This document shows, piece by piece, positions 8,084-16,578 of a DNA stretch of 33,816 nucleotides. The DNA comes from Burkholderiaceae bacterium. GTDB lineage: Bacteria; Pseudomonadota; Gammaproteobacteria; Burkholderiales; Burkholderiaceae_C. The translations under genes and the position numbers were made by a program. The DNA is taken from assembly GCA_031253795.1 (NCBI GenBank), contig JAIRVR010000068.1, forward strand, positions 1 to 33,816, read 5' to 3'. The notes beneath the pieces are model-generated. The model ran no database searches and was not told where the DNA came from. It saw only the letters and a program-made list of their open reading frames with translations. How positions within the stretch are numbered: position 1 is the first letter of the stretch; every line of letters begins with the position of its first letter.

Positions 8084-9004
8084 TCAGGACAGGGGCGGTG
8101 GCAGGGCCACGCCAGCCAGCTTGTCCGGATTGCGCAGGGTGTAGATGCGGCGGATCAGGCCGTCCTCGACCAGCAGCGTCTGCACGGATTCCAGCCGCCC
8201 GTCGATGCAGCGCAGCAGGCCCGGCAGGCCATTGACGCGGGCCAGGTGCAGGGTCTGGCGCTGGCCATCGCGGCGCACGCGCCGCGTGGTGGCGAAGTAC
8301 AGCAGGGCCAGACGCCGGCCGGTCTCGAGCACGCGGCCGAACGATGGCACCTTGCCGCCACCATCGCTGATGAGTTCGGCATCGGGCGCGAACAGCGCCT
8401 GGATCTGCGCGAAATCCCCGCCCTGCACGGCCTGGGCGAAGCGGCGCAGCAGGGCCGCATGGGCTTCGGGCGGCGCCGCAAAGCGCGGCCGCCCGGCCTG
8501 GACATGGCCGCGGGCTCGATGCACCAGCTGGCGGCACGAGGCCTCGCTGCGCCCCAAGGCCTGGGCCAGTTCCGCATAGTCGGCATCGAAGACCTCGCGC
8601 AGCAAAAAGGCCGCGCGCTCGTCGGGCGTGAGCTGTTCGAGCACGAACATCAGGGCCGTGGAGATATCGCTGGCGCGTTCGAGCAGGTCTTCGGCCGAAG
8701 GCGCGGCCTCCTCGGTCCAGGGCTGTACCAGGGGCTCGGGCAGCCAAAATCCCTGGTAATGCTCGCGCTCGGCGCGCAGGCGGCGCAGCCGGTCTATGGC
8801 CAGCCGCGTGGTGACGGCGACCAGCCAGGCCTCGGGCTGTGCGATGTCGCGGCGATCGCTGGCATGCCAGCGCAGCCAGGCCTCCTGGACCAGGTCCTCG
8901 GCGTCGGCACGCTGGCCCAGCATGCGATAGGCCAGGCCGAACAGGCGCGGACGGTGGCGCTCGAACAGCGCCAGGCCGTCATCGATGGGGTCGGATGGGG
9001 TCAT
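8084..9004 (-). CDS. ECF41-type sigma factor with C-terminal SnoaL/NTF2-like domain
   Basis: Extracytoplasmic-function sigma factor that directs RNA polymerase to a small set of promoters. Sigma region 2 covers about residues 12-80 (AYRMLGQRADAEDLVQEAWLRW) and region 4 about 112-170. The linker motif WLPEP (87-91) and the C-terminal NTF2-like domain with DGGGK (214-218) and NPDKL (292-296) are the hallmarks of the ECF41 group, in which the C-terminal extension tunes activity instead of a separate anti-sigma factor. The 306-residue length fits. The ECF41 partner oxidoreductase/epimerase/decarboxylase gene usually found nearby is not in this window. A matching promoter lies directly upstream of the start, suggesting autoregulation. 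Confidence 0.93.
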   Translation of the reverse strand: MTPSDPIDDGLALFERHRPRLFGLAYRMLGQRADAEDLVQEAWLRWHASDRRDIAQPEAWLVAVTTRLAIDRLRRLRAEREHYQGFWLPEPLVQPWTEEAAPSAEDLLERASDISTALMFVLEQLTPDERAAFLLREVFDADYAELAQALGRSEASCRQLVHRARGHVQAGRPRFAAPPEAHAALLRRFAQAVQGGDFAQIQALFAPDAELISDGGGKVPSFGRVLETGRRLALLYFATTRRVRRDGQRQTLHLARVNGLPGLLRCIDGRLESVQTLLVEDGLIRRIYTLRNPDKLAGVALPPPLS

Positions 9005-9012
9005 GTCTACAA

Positions 9013-9039
9013 GACGCAGAACAGCGGTGCTTTGTGACG
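9013..9039 (-). promoter_or_regulatory. Predicted ECF41-dependent promoter of the sigma factor gene
   Basis: On the minus strand CGTCACA is followed after exactly 16 bases by CGTC. The promoter described for ECF41 sigma factors is TGTCACA-N16-CGTC, so only the first base differs. CGTC ends 8 nt before the sigma factor ATG, which would place the transcript start at or within a few bases of the start codon, giving a leaderless or nearly leaderless mRNA. No ribosome binding site is seen before this ATG, which fits. Confidence 0.7.
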
Positions 9040-9058
9040 ACGGCCCCTCACCGGGCCT

Positions 9059-9547
9059 TCAGGGAACCGGCACGCTCAACACGCTGGGGTCGGTATGGAT
9101 CAGCTCCAGCGGATAGCGCCTGCCGGCCAGGTAATCCCCTATGCTTTGCATCACCAGGGGGCTGCGGTGCAGGGCCGCGCAGGCCTGCAGCTCCTCCAGC
9201 GTCATCCAGACGGTACGGATGATGCCTTCGTCCAGTGCCTGGGCGGCGCGAAAGGCCCCCAGCTCGCCCGTGAAGGCAAAGCGCAGATAGGTGATGTCCG
9301 AGCCTGTGCGCGTACGCACGAAGCGGTTCAGGTAGATACCTACCAGGGCGGTGGGCACGAAGTCATGCGCCGTTTCCTCGTCCACTTCGCGCACGCAGGC
9401 GGCGACCGGCGATTCGGCGGGGTCGAGATGGCCGGCGGGCGTGTTGTAGCGCACGCCATCGGCCGTGTCTTCCTCTACCAGCAGGAAGCGGCCATCGCGC
9501 TCAATGATGGCGGCCACGGTGACATTGGGTTTCCAGCGATCGGGCAT
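9059..9547 (-). CDS. Nudix hydrolase, NudJ-like
   Basis: Mg-dependent pyrophosphohydrolase of the Nudix superfamily. The 162-residue protein resembles E. coli NudJ (phosphatase for nucleotide and thiamin-precursor pyrophosphates) from the N-terminus (KPNVTVAAIIERDGRFLLVEE) to RSPLVMQSIGDYLAGRRYPLELI. The Nudix box is at about 39-61 (GHLDPAESPVAACVREVDEE), with REVDEET intact but Ala at the usual final Gly (EETA for EETG). Start taken at MPDRWKPN; an in-frame ATG at 9556 would add three residues. An open frame continues far upstream but in that part it only shadows the EamA gene. It lies 55 nt upstream of the sigma factor, in the same direction. Confidence 0.88.
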   Translation of the reverse strand: MPDRWKPNVTVAAIIERDGRFLLVEEDTADGVRYNTPAGHLDPAESPVAACVREVDEETAHDFVPTALVGIYLNRFVRTRTGSDITYLRFAFTGELGAFRAAQALDEGIIRTVWMTLEELQACAALHRSPLVMQSIGDYLAGRRYPLELIHTDPSVLSVPVP

Positions 9548-9612
9548 GGCGCGCATTATGACCAGAGGCGATGAACCCCGGCTGCGCCATACCCCGGCTC
9601 GGCAGCCCGGTG

Positions 9613-10518
9613 TCAGGAATGCGGCGCCGGTGCCGGCCTGAGCACCAGCCATAGCGCCAGGGCGATCAGGCCGCCACCCATGGCATGGGCCGCTGTCGCC
9701 GGCTCGTCCAGCAGCAGCCAGCCCCAGGCCACGCCGAACAGCGGGATCAGAAAGGTGACGGTCAGTGCCTTCAGCGGCCCCACGTCGGCGATGAGCCGGA
9801 AATACAGCACATAGGCCAGCGCCGTGCACAGCAGGCCCAGGGCCAGCAGGGCGGACCACACCTCCAGGGGCGCGTCCCACCAGGCGGCCACCGCGCCCGG
9901 CGCGGTGGCCAGTTCCCAGAGCAGCAGGGGCAGCAGCACCAGCACGGCCCCCCACTGGCTGCCCAGGGCCAGGATGCGGCTGTCCAGGCCGCCGCGGTCG
10001 GTGATCCAGCGGCGCGTCAGAAAGCCCGCTCCGCCGTAGCAGGCCGTGGCCACCAGGCAGGCCGCAATGCCCAAGGCCACCTCGGCCGTCAGCGCCATGG
10101 GGCCGGTCCGGGCCAGCACGGCCACGCCCGCCAGGCCCACGAAGACCCCCGCCAGGCGCGCCGCCGTGACACGCTCGCCAAAGGCCAGGGCACCGATGAC
10201 CACGCCCATCAGCGGCGTGGTGGCATTGAGGATGGCGCTGTAGCCGGCCGGCAGGCTGCGCGCAGCCAGCGCATACATGAGAAAGGGCAGGCCCGAGTTC
10301 ACCACGCCCAGCGCCATGGCTGCGCCCAGCTTGCCATCGAAGCGTGGGCGCAGCCGCAGCACGGCCAGCAGCAGGGCCAGGCCCGCGGCCCCGAGCAGCA
10401 CGCGCACAAAGCCCGTGGGCCCGGCGCCCAGGGCGGGAACGATCACACGCAGCAGCACAAAGCTGCCGCCCCACAGGGCGGCAAGAAGCAGAAGGCGCAC
10501 CAGACTGGGCAAGGGCAT
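9613..10518 (-). CDS. EamA/DMT-superfamily transporter
   Basis: Inner-membrane permease of the drug/metabolite transporter superfamily, generally exporters of amino acids or small metabolites. The 301 residues are mostly hydrophobic with about ten predicted membrane helices in two repeated EamA halves (about 5-135 and 150-295). Typical features are ALWGGSFVLLRVIVPALG at the start of the first half and PLFGVAWGWLLLDEPATA near the end of the second. The start at MPLPSLVRLL is close to the first helix. It is 65 nt upstream of the Nudix gene, in the same direction. Substrate cannot be predicted. Confidence 0.9.
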   Translation of the reverse strand: MPLPSLVRLLLLAALWGGSFVLLRVIVPALGAGPTGFVRVLLGAAGLALLLAVLRLRPRFDGKLGAAMALGVVNSGLPFLMYALAARSLPAGYSAILNATTPLMGVVIGALAFGERVTAARLAGVFVGLAGVAVLARTGPMALTAEVALGIAACLVATACYGGAGFLTRRWITDRGGLDSRILALGSQWGAVLVLLPLLLWELATAPGAVAAWWDAPLEVWSALLALGLLCTALAYVLYFRLIADVGPLKALTVTFLIPLFGVAWGWLLLDEPATAAHAMGGGLIALALWLVLRPAPAPHS

Positions 10519-10604
10519 GACGGGTCCTGGGACGGAATGGGGCTTTGAGCTTGTCGGAGCCCGCGCGCCCCGTCAATCACCGGCATGCCTGCCGCACAGC
10601 GGAC

Positions 10605-11114
10605 TCAGAGCGCACGCGCCATGTATACGGCGTCCTCGCCGTAGCCGCGCAGGTGGCGGCACTGCAGCGGGTCCACCAGTTCCTGGACCGCATAGCCATG
10701 GCGCGCCCAGAACCCGCTGGATCCCTGGACGGAGACGAGGGCCGTATGCCGCAGGCCCTGGGCACGTGCCATGTCCCACAGCGCAGCGATCAAGACCTGT
10801 GCCAGGCCCTGGCCGGCGGCATCGGGATGCACGGCCATGTCGTGCAGGTACAGCGTGTCGGCCCCGGCCACGGCCTCGAAGTCGCCGTGCAGCGGCGTGA
10901 CCTTGGCGCGCAGGCTGCGGTAGGCGGCCAGATAGGCCCGCACCTGGCCGGCCTGCGACAGGACCAGGGAGCAGTTGGCCCGGCTGGCCAGCCGCCGTGC
11001 GAAGACCTCGCCGCTTTCGGCGAAGTCCGCGCCGTAGCAGGCCAGCTGGACCTGCAGCAGGCCGGGCAGATCGGCGGCCTCCAGGGCACGGACCTCAGTC
11101 GTTCCAGCGTTCAC
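10605..11114 (-). CDS. GNAT family N-acetyltransferase
   Basis: Acetyl-CoA-dependent acetyltransferase of unknown substrate. In the 169-residue product the fold is recognisable from VRALEAADLPGLLQVQLACYG at the N-terminus, the beta-4/motif A region LYLHDMAVHPDAAGQGLAQVLI (about 89-110, with the QGLA form of the acetyl-CoA pyrophosphate loop), and ALVSVQGSSGFWARHGYAVQ, the usual C-terminal FYxxxGF-like block. The gene overlaps the 3' end of the HD-GYP gene by 20 nt in the same direction, so it is the third gene of the kinase operon. Whether it has any signalling role there is unknown. Confidence 0.88.
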   Translation of the reverse strand: MNAGTTEVRALEAADLPGLLQVQLACYGADFAESGEVFARRLASRANCSLVLSQAGQVRAYLAAYRSLRAKVTPLHGDFEAVAGADTLYLHDMAVHPDAAGQGLAQVLIAALWDMARAQGLRHTALVSVQGSSGFWARHGYAVQELVDPLQCRHLRGYGEDAVYMARAL

Positions 11115-12096
11115 GGATGTCCTCGAGCTGGGGCCGCAGGCCCACGAACAGGGGCACGAGCCGGGGGTCGAAATGCGCGCCGGCCTGCTGCTCTATGTGC
11201 TCCATGGCCTCGTCCATGGACCATGCGTGCTTGTAGGGGCGTTCCGTGGTCAGCGCATCGAACACATCGGCGACGGCGACGATGCGCGAGGCCAGGGGAA
11301 TGTCCTCGCCCGCCAGGCCCTGGGGATAGCCGCTGCCGTTCCATTTCTCGTGATGGGTGAGGGCGATGCTGTAGGCCATCTGCAGCACCTGGGAATCGTG
11401 CTCGCCGATGATTTCGGCACCGATCTCGGGATGCCTGCGCATGACGGTCCACTCCTCGGCGGTCAGAGGGCCGTTCTTGAGCAGGATGGCGTCGGGAATG
11501 CCGATCTTGCCCACGTCGTGCATGGGCGCGGCGTTGAGCAGGTCGTCGGCCCATTCGTCGGAGCAGCCGGCCGCCAGCGCCAGCGTCTTGGCGTAGTGGC
11601 TCATGCGGATCACGTGCATGCCGGTCTCGTTGTCGCGGTACTCGGCGGCGCGGCCCAGACGCTGCACGATCTGCAGCCGCGTGCTGCGCAGCTCGTCGAG
11701 CTTGACCAGGGACAGGTGATTGCGCACGCGCGCGCGCACCACGGGAGCGCGCACGGGCTTGACGATGTAGTCCACGGCACCCGAGGCAAAGCCCAGGGCC
11801 TCGTCCTGGCCGTCGGACAGGGCGGTGATGAAGATCACGGGAATGCGCGCCGTGTCGGCCTGGGCCTTGAGCTGGCGGCAGACGGCATAGCCGTCCAGCT
11901 CGGGCATCATGATGTCCAGCAGGATCAGGTCGGGCTGGTGCTGGGCCAATTGCAGCGCCCGCCGCCCATCGGTGGCAAAGGAAAGCCGGTAATCCTCGCC
12001 GAGGATCTGCCGCAGCACGTGCAGATTCGTCGGGTCGTCATCGACCAGCAGCAGGCGCGGACGCTTGTCCGTTGCCATGAGATTGGGCGCATTCAT
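11095..12096 (-). CDS. Response regulator with HD-GYP c-di-GMP phosphodiesterase domain (RpfG-like)
   Basis: Cytoplasmic response regulator predicted to hydrolyse cyclic di-GMP when phosphorylated. The receiver domain occupies about residues 12-130 (LLLVDDDP, phospho-acceptor Asp61 in LLDIMMPE, switch Thr91, Lys113). The HD-GYP domain covers about 140-320 with the metal-binding HDVGKIGIPDAIL (His193-Asp194), a second His region ALTHHEKWNGSGYPQGL containing GYP at 256-258, and DVFDALTTERPYK. All catalytic residues appear present, so the enzyme should be active. Its start overlaps the kinase stop in an ATGA arrangement, which implies translational coupling and a cognate pair. Confidence 0.95.
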   Translation of the reverse strand: MNAPNLMATDKRPRLLLVDDDPTNLHVLRQILGEDYRLSFATDGRRALQLAQHQPDLILLDIMMPELDGYAVCRQLKAQADTARIPVIFITALSDGQDEALGFASGAVDYIVKPVRAPVVRARVRNHLSLVKLDELRSTRLQIVQRLGRAAEYRDNETGMHVIRMSHYAKTLALAAGCSDEWADDLLNAAPMHDVGKIGIPDAILLKNGPLTAEEWTVMRRHPEIGAEIIGEHDSQVLQMAYSIALTHHEKWNGSGYPQGLAGEDIPLASRIVAVADVFDALTTERPYKHAWSMDEAMEHIEQQAGAHFDPRLVPLFVGLRPQLEDIRERWND

Positions 12097-15000
12097 GCTC
12101 TGACTCCATCGACCGAGGGCAGCTGCCTCTGCAGCTGCTGGGCGCAGTCCTGCGCCCTCTCGAAGTCGAAATTATCCAGGGCTTGCTGCAAGCCCTGGAG
12201 CTGGGCACCGGGCACGATGCGCAACATCGCCTGCATGGCCTGTGTGTCGAGCTCGCCGCTTTGCAGGGCAGCGACGATGCGATCCAGCCAGGGCCGCGCC
12301 TCCTCGGGCAATTCCGCGGCCACCGCGGAGGCCGGCGCCCGGCCCGTGGCCGCGGAGGGAACCGGCGCGGCCAGGCCCTGGCCATCCACGGCCTGCAGGG
12401 CCGCCGGATAGCGCTGGCGCAGTTCCTGGGTCACGGCGTCCAGCGCCTGCTGCAGCTGGTCGATGGCCGCCAGCAGGACCTGCGGCTCGGCTTCCTCCTG
12501 GGCCTGCGTCTCCAGGCCCGAGGCCAGGCGGTAGACGGCCTGCAGCCCCAGGTTGCCGGCCGCGCCGCGCACGCGGTGGGCCAGGCCCACCAGGGCTTCA
12601 GGGCCGGGCCGCTGCTGGGCGCGGCGCAGCCTGTCGGCCAGGTCGAGCTGCTCGTTGAGGAAACGCCGTATGGCGGCCACCAGCGGCTCCACGCGGCCCC
12701 ACAGGGCCAGGCCCGAGGCCCAGTCCACCGTGACATCGGGCAGGCCGGCCTGGGAGCCGGCCGGTACCGGCGGCTTGGCGTCCTTGAGCGCCACCTGCAG
12801 GGACAGCAGGCGCGCGATTTCCGCCTGCAGCCTCACCATGTCCAGGGGCTTGGCGGCAAAGCCGTCCATGCCGGCCGCGCTGGCATCGCTGCGGTCCTTT
12901 TCGAGCACGCTGGCCGACAGGGCGACGATGGGCACGGGCCTGCGCTGCAGCTGGCGCTCCCAGACCCGGATGGCGCGTGCCGCGGCCAGTCCGTCCATGC
13001 CGGGCATCTGCAGGTCCATCAGCACCACGTCGAAGGGCGGTTCCTGGGCCTGCACGCAGCGCAGCGCCTCGGCGCCATCGTGGGCCAGCACGATCCGGTG
13101 CTGCTGGCTGGAGAAGTTGATCTGCAGCAGCTCCAGGTTCTCGGGCACGTCGTCCACGGCCAGGATGATGAGCGGAGGCAGGCCGCGCGAGGCGGCACCG
13201 CGCTCGGGCAGCACGGCCTCGCCAGGGGGCAGGGGCAGGCGCACCTCGAACACCGTGCCAACGCCCACGGTGCTGTGCAGCTGGATGCTGCCGCCCATGA
13301 GCTCGGCCAGCTGGCGCGAGATGGTCGTGCCCAGCCCCGTGCCGCCAAAGCGCCGCGTGGTCGATGCATCGGCCTGGGCGAAGGGGTCGAAGATGCGCTG
13401 GATCTTCTCGGGCGCGATGCCGATGCCCGTGTCGTGCACGTCCAGCAGGAGCACGCCCTGTTCGTAGCGCACGCGCAGCAGCACATGGCCGCGCTCGGTG
13501 AACTTGACGGCGTTGCCCAGCAGGTTGACCAGGATCTGCTGCACGCGCATGCCGTCGCCGCGCAGCGCCGCCGGCGTGTGGGGGTCGTAGTCCAGGCGCA
13601 GGTCCAGCCCCTTGCGGTCGGCCGTGATGCGCAGCGAGGCCAGGATCTGCTGGCACAGCTCGCGCACCGAGAAGTCCTCGATCTCCAGCTCCACGGCGCC
13701 CTTGTCGAGCTTGGCCGTGTCCAGGATATCGTTGAGCAGGCGCAGCATGGAACGGGCCGCATAGTGCACGGTGTCCAGGTAGCGCGCCTGCGTGGGCTGC
13801 AGCGCCGTCTCGCGCAGCGCCTCGGTGAAGCCGATGATGGCATTCATGGGCGTGCGGATCTCATGGCTCATATTGGCCAGGAAAGTGCTGCGCGCGGCGG
13901 CCGCGGCCTCGGCATGTTCCTTGGCCAGCACCAGCTCCTGGGCCATCTTGCGCTGGGCGCTGATGTCGGTCAGCAGCTTGACGATCTTATAGGGCCGGCC
14001 ATGGGCATCGAGGATGGGGTTGTAGGTGGCCTGCACCCAGATGCGCCGGCCCTCGCGCCCGCAGCGCAGGAATTCGCCGGCCTGGAACTCGCCATCGGCC
14101 AGGCGCCGCCAGAACTGCAGGTGCTCGGGCGTGTGGGCATAGTCGGGCTCGCAGAACATGCCGTGGTGGTGGCCCACGACCTCGTCGAGCCGGTAGCCGA
14201 ACAGGTCCAGGAAGTTGCGGTTGGCGCGCAGCACATGGCCCTGCGGGTCGTACTCGATGGTGGCCAGCGACAGATCGATGGCGCGCACCGTGCCCTCGAA
14301 CTCGGCATTGCGGGCACGGGCCGCCGTCTGGTCCATGATGACGCCATCCACCCAGGTCAGCTCGCCACGCTCGTTGAACACGCCCCGGCCCGTTTCCGAC
14401 ACCCAGCGGATGCTGCCGTCGCGGTGCTGCAACCGGTATTCGGCCTCATAGGTCTGGCGCCGGCCCAAAGCGTGGGCCACGGCGGTTTCGAGGTGCTCGC
14501 GGTCTTCGGTGTGGATGAGCCGGTCCCAGCCCGTCCGGTCTTCCAGGAAGTCCTGCTCGGTCCAGCCGGTCAGCGCCTCGACCGAGCGGCTGAGCAGCAG
14601 CGGCGACCATTTGCCGTCGTGCAGGCAGCGGAAGGTGGTTCCCGGCACGTTGTTGATCAGGGTGCGGTACTGCTCCTCGCTGTCTCGCAGCGACTGCAGC
14701 ATCTGGCGGCGCTCGCGGATGTCGGTCAGAAAGCCCACGAACAGCGGATTGCCGGGATGGTTCACGCGGCCTACGGCCAGACGCACGGCGATCTGCGAGC
14801 CATTCTTGTGCAGGGCCTGGACATCGCGGCCCGAACCGATGACGCTGGTCATGCCGGTGCGCAGATGGTGCTCCAGATAGCCGTCGTGGGCACCGCGGTC
14901 GGGCTCGGGCATGAGCATGCTGACGTTGCGGCCCATCACCTCCTCGGCGGACCAGCCCAGCAGGCGCTCGGCGGCCCCATTGAAGGAGACGATGCGGCCC

Positions 15001-15857
15001 TGGCCGTCGATGGTGATGATGCCGTCCACCGCCGTCTCGACCACGGCGCGCAGGCGCGACTCGCTGCCCAGCACCTGCTGGTAGATCTGGCGGTAGCGCA
15101 GCGTCATGTTGAGGGCGAACACCAGGCCGAAGATCAGCGCCACCACGCCGACGATGGAAAACACCAGCAGGCCCTGCGTGGGCGATTCCAGCTGGGCCAG
15201 GACGTCGATTTCAGGCTTGAGCCGCAGCGCATACAGCCCCGCGTAGTGCATGCAGGAAATGGCCAGGCCCATGACGCTGCCGGCCACCAGGGTGGGCCAC
15301 AGGCGCCGGCCCGTCTGGCCGATGTGAAAGCGCACCCACAGCGACAGCATGGCCATCGTCGCGGCCACGCCCACCGACAGCAGCACGCCCCAGGGGTCGT
15401 AGAGCATCCAGGCCCAGGTCTGGGCCGCCGCCATGCCGATGTAGTGCATGGAGCCGATGCCCAGACCCATGAGCACGCCGCCGCCCACCAGCCCCTTGCG
15501 CGACAGCTGCGGACGCACCATCAGCGTCAGCGCCAGCCATGACGCCAGCATGCTGGGCAGCATGGACAGGGCCGTGATCCAGGGGTCGTACTCGCCGAAG
15601 GTGCAGGGCAGGAAGGCCAGCATGCCGATGAAGTGCATGGCCCAGATGCCGGCGCCCAGGCAAAAGGCCCCCGTCAGCACGCCGATGCTGCGCACCCGGG
15701 GCGATGCGGCGTCCCGTGCCAGGCCTGCGATCTGCATGGCCATCATCGAGGTGGCCACGGCCACGCCCACCGACAGCGCCACCAGGCCCGGGTTCAGCCA
15801 CTGGAACCATTGGGGGTGTGGCGCCCAGCCCAGGACGAACCAGCGGTCCCAGCTCAT
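12093..15857 (-). CDS. Hybrid sensor histidine kinase: MHYT, three PAS, HisKA, HATPase, REC, Hpt
   Basis: Inner-membrane multi-domain kinase of 1254 residues. Order: MHYT sensor with about seven membrane helices (residues 20-255; repeated motifs WAMHFIGM, GSMHYIGM and SCMHYAGL, thought in this family to bind metal and sense a gas or redox signal); PAS at about 265-385, 395-515 and 520-640; HisKA with phospho-acceptor His665 in SHEIRTPMN; HATPase with NLLGNAVKFTERG, DTGIGI and GGTGLGTT; receiver with Asp948 in MDLQMPGMDG; Hpt with His1094 in LAHRVRGAAGNLG; then a helical C-terminal tail. The start at 15857 has GAGGG just upstream (6-nt spacer); an ATG at 15902 is the alternative. It overlaps the HD-GYP gene by 4 nt. 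A Fur box lies about 60 bases upstream. Confidence 0.95.
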   Translation of the reverse strand: MSWDRWFVLGWAPHPQWFQWLNPGLVALSVGVAVATSMMAMQIAGLARDAASPRVRSIGVLTGAFCLGAGIWAMHFIGMLAFLPCTFGEYDPWITALSMLPSMLASWLALTLMVRPQLSRKGLVGGGVLMGLGIGSMHYIGMAAAQTWAWMLYDPWGVLLSVGVAATMAMLSLWVRFHIGQTGRRLWPTLVAGSVMGLAISCMHYAGLYALRLKPEIDVLAQLESPTQGLLVFSIVGVVALIFGLVFALNMTLRYRQIYQQVLGSESRLRAVVETAVDGIITIDGQGRIVSFNGAAERLLGWSAEEVMGRNVSMLMPEPDRGAHDGYLEHHLRTGMTSVIGSGRDVQALHKNGSQIAVRLAVGRVNHPGNPLFVGFLTDIRERRQMLQSLRDSEEQYRTLINNVPGTTFRCLHDGKWSPLLLSRSVEALTGWTEQDFLEDRTGWDRLIHTEDREHLETAVAHALGRRQTYEAEYRLQHRDGSIRWVSETGRGVFNERGELTWVDGVIMDQTAARARNAEFEGTVRAIDLSLATIEYDPQGHVLRANRNFLDLFGYRLDEVVGHHHGMFCEPDYAHTPEHLQFWRRLADGEFQAGEFLRCGREGRRIWVQATYNPILDAHGRPYKIVKLLTDISAQRKMAQELVLAKEHAEAAAAARSTFLANMSHEIRTPMNAIIGFTEALRETALQPTQARYLDTVHYAARSMLRLLNDILDTAKLDKGAVELEIEDFSVRELCQQILASLRITADRKGLDLRLDYDPHTPAALRGDGMRVQQILVNLLGNAVKFTERGHVLLRVRYEQGVLLLDVHDTGIGIAPEKIQRIFDPFAQADASTTRRFGGTGLGTTISRQLAELMGGSIQLHSTVGVGTVFEVRLPLPPGEAVLPERGAASRGLPPLIILAVDDVPENLELLQINFSSQQHRIVLAHDGAEALRCVQAQEPPFDVVLMDLQMPGMDGLAAARAIRVWERQLQRRPVPIVALSASVLEKDRSDASAAGMDGFAAKPLDMVRLQAEIARLLSLQVALKDAKPPVPAGSQAGLPDVTVDWASGLALWGRVEPLVAAIRRFLNEQLDLADRLRRAQQRPGPEALVGLAHRVRGAAGNLGLQAVYRLASGLETQAQEEAEPQVLLAAIDQLQQALDAVTQELRQRYPAALQAVDGQGLAAPVPSAATGRAPASAVAAELPEEARPWLDRIVAALQSGELDTQAMQAMLRIVPGAQLQGLQQALDNFDFERAQDCAQQLQRQLPSVDGVRA

Positions 15858-15919
15858 GGAGGGCCCTCGCCCAGGCCGCAGCCCGTTCCGACCGGAGCGC
15901 ATCGCTCGATAGTCACTAT

Positions 15920-15938
15920 GCTCATGGTAATCATTATC
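15920..15938. promoter_or_regulatory. Predicted Fur box between the MHYT kinase and DUF2061 genes
   Basis: The 19 bases match the E. coli consensus GATAATGATAATCATTATC at 16 of 19 positions (mismatches at positions 2, 4 and 8, counted by hand). It lies in the divergent intergenic gap, 63 bases upstream of the chosen kinase start and 58 upstream of the DUF2061 start, so iron-loaded Fur could repress either or both. The surrounding bases are AT-rich relative to the rest of the window, as expected for a promoter. Confidence 0.8.
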
Positions 15939-15995
15939 AATTGGATTGAGCTATCGATACGCCCTAGCATGAAGCCTCACTCCAAGGAAAACAAG

Positions 15996-16262
15996 ATGCG
16001 CCGCATTCGCCAGACCCTGAAACAACACCGGACCACGCTGATGAAGACCATGAGCTACTACGTCATCCACGTGACCGTGGCTGCGGCCGTGGCCTATGCG
16101 GTCACCGGCAACCTCTGGGCCGCACTGACGCTGAGCCTGCTGGAGCCCACGGTGCAGGCGGTGGCCTTCTTCTTCCACGAAAAGCTGTGGGAGCGCGGGC
16201 TGCGCCGCCGCGCCGCGTCCAACGGGGCGGAGGCATCCACGGTCGGCACAGCCGCCGCCTGA
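15996..16262 (+). CDS. DUF2061 small membrane protein, probably Fur-regulated
   Basis: Small membrane protein of the DUF2061 family, function unknown. The 88-residue product has two hydrophobic segments (about 20-40 and 45-62) and the family pattern MKTMSYYVIHVTVAAAVAYA, TGNLWAALTLSLLEPTVQ and FFFHEKLWERG. The ATG at 15996 is chosen because AAGGA (15984-15988) precedes it with a 7-nt spacer; an in-frame ATG at 15969 is possible. The Ala/Thr-rich C-terminus is likely cytoplasmic and disordered. A Fur box about 58 bases upstream suggests induction under iron limitation. No neighbouring siderophore or iron-transport gene is present. Confidence 0.85.
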   Translation: MRRIRQTLKQHRTTLMKTMSYYVIHVTVAAAVAYAVTGNLWAALTLSLLEPTVQAVAFFFHEKLWERGLRRRAASNGAEASTVGTAAA

Positions 16263-16578
16263 CCCGAAGGCGAGGCGGGCGATGCGCGCATGGCATGACA
16301 CGGCGGCCCTATTCGGGCAATGGCTGACCGAGGCCCTGGCCGGGCTGGTCGATGGCGGCACGGACTGAGCCAGAAACTGGCCCGTGCGGCGGGAGGTGTG
16401 GACGAAGCGGCGCATGGTGGCTCGGACGCGGAAAAGGCGGAATCGGCGGGGTCGGGAATGTCAAAGCGCTGCAGAAACGGCACAGGCCGTCAAAAAGTCC
16501 ATGCCTGGTTTTCGACAGCCGCCGCACGGACTGAAGCACCCATACAGCCGCAATTGCCAAAGATTGTCCGCAGGATGT
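16263..16578. other. Gene-free stretch between convergent genes
   Basis: Between the DUF2061 stop and the DnaA-box-like array. Short open frames cross it in several phases, but none shows protein-like composition, a ribosome binding site or similarity that I recognise. No T-run terminator hairpin is visible. Confidence 0.4.

Noticed and set aside
9059..10576. A single 505-codon open frame covering the Nudix gene and the EamA region on the minus strand
   Set aside because: Only the last ~162 codons look like a protein; the rest is a shadow of the EamA gene in another frame with Gly/Ala/Arg-rich composition. Treated as two separate genes.
12183..15542. Very long open frame on the plus strand opposite the hybrid kinase
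   Set aside because: Composition is His/Gly/Gln/Val-rich and mirrors the kinase coding bias; such antisense frames are common in high-GC DNA. No motifs or ribosome binding site.
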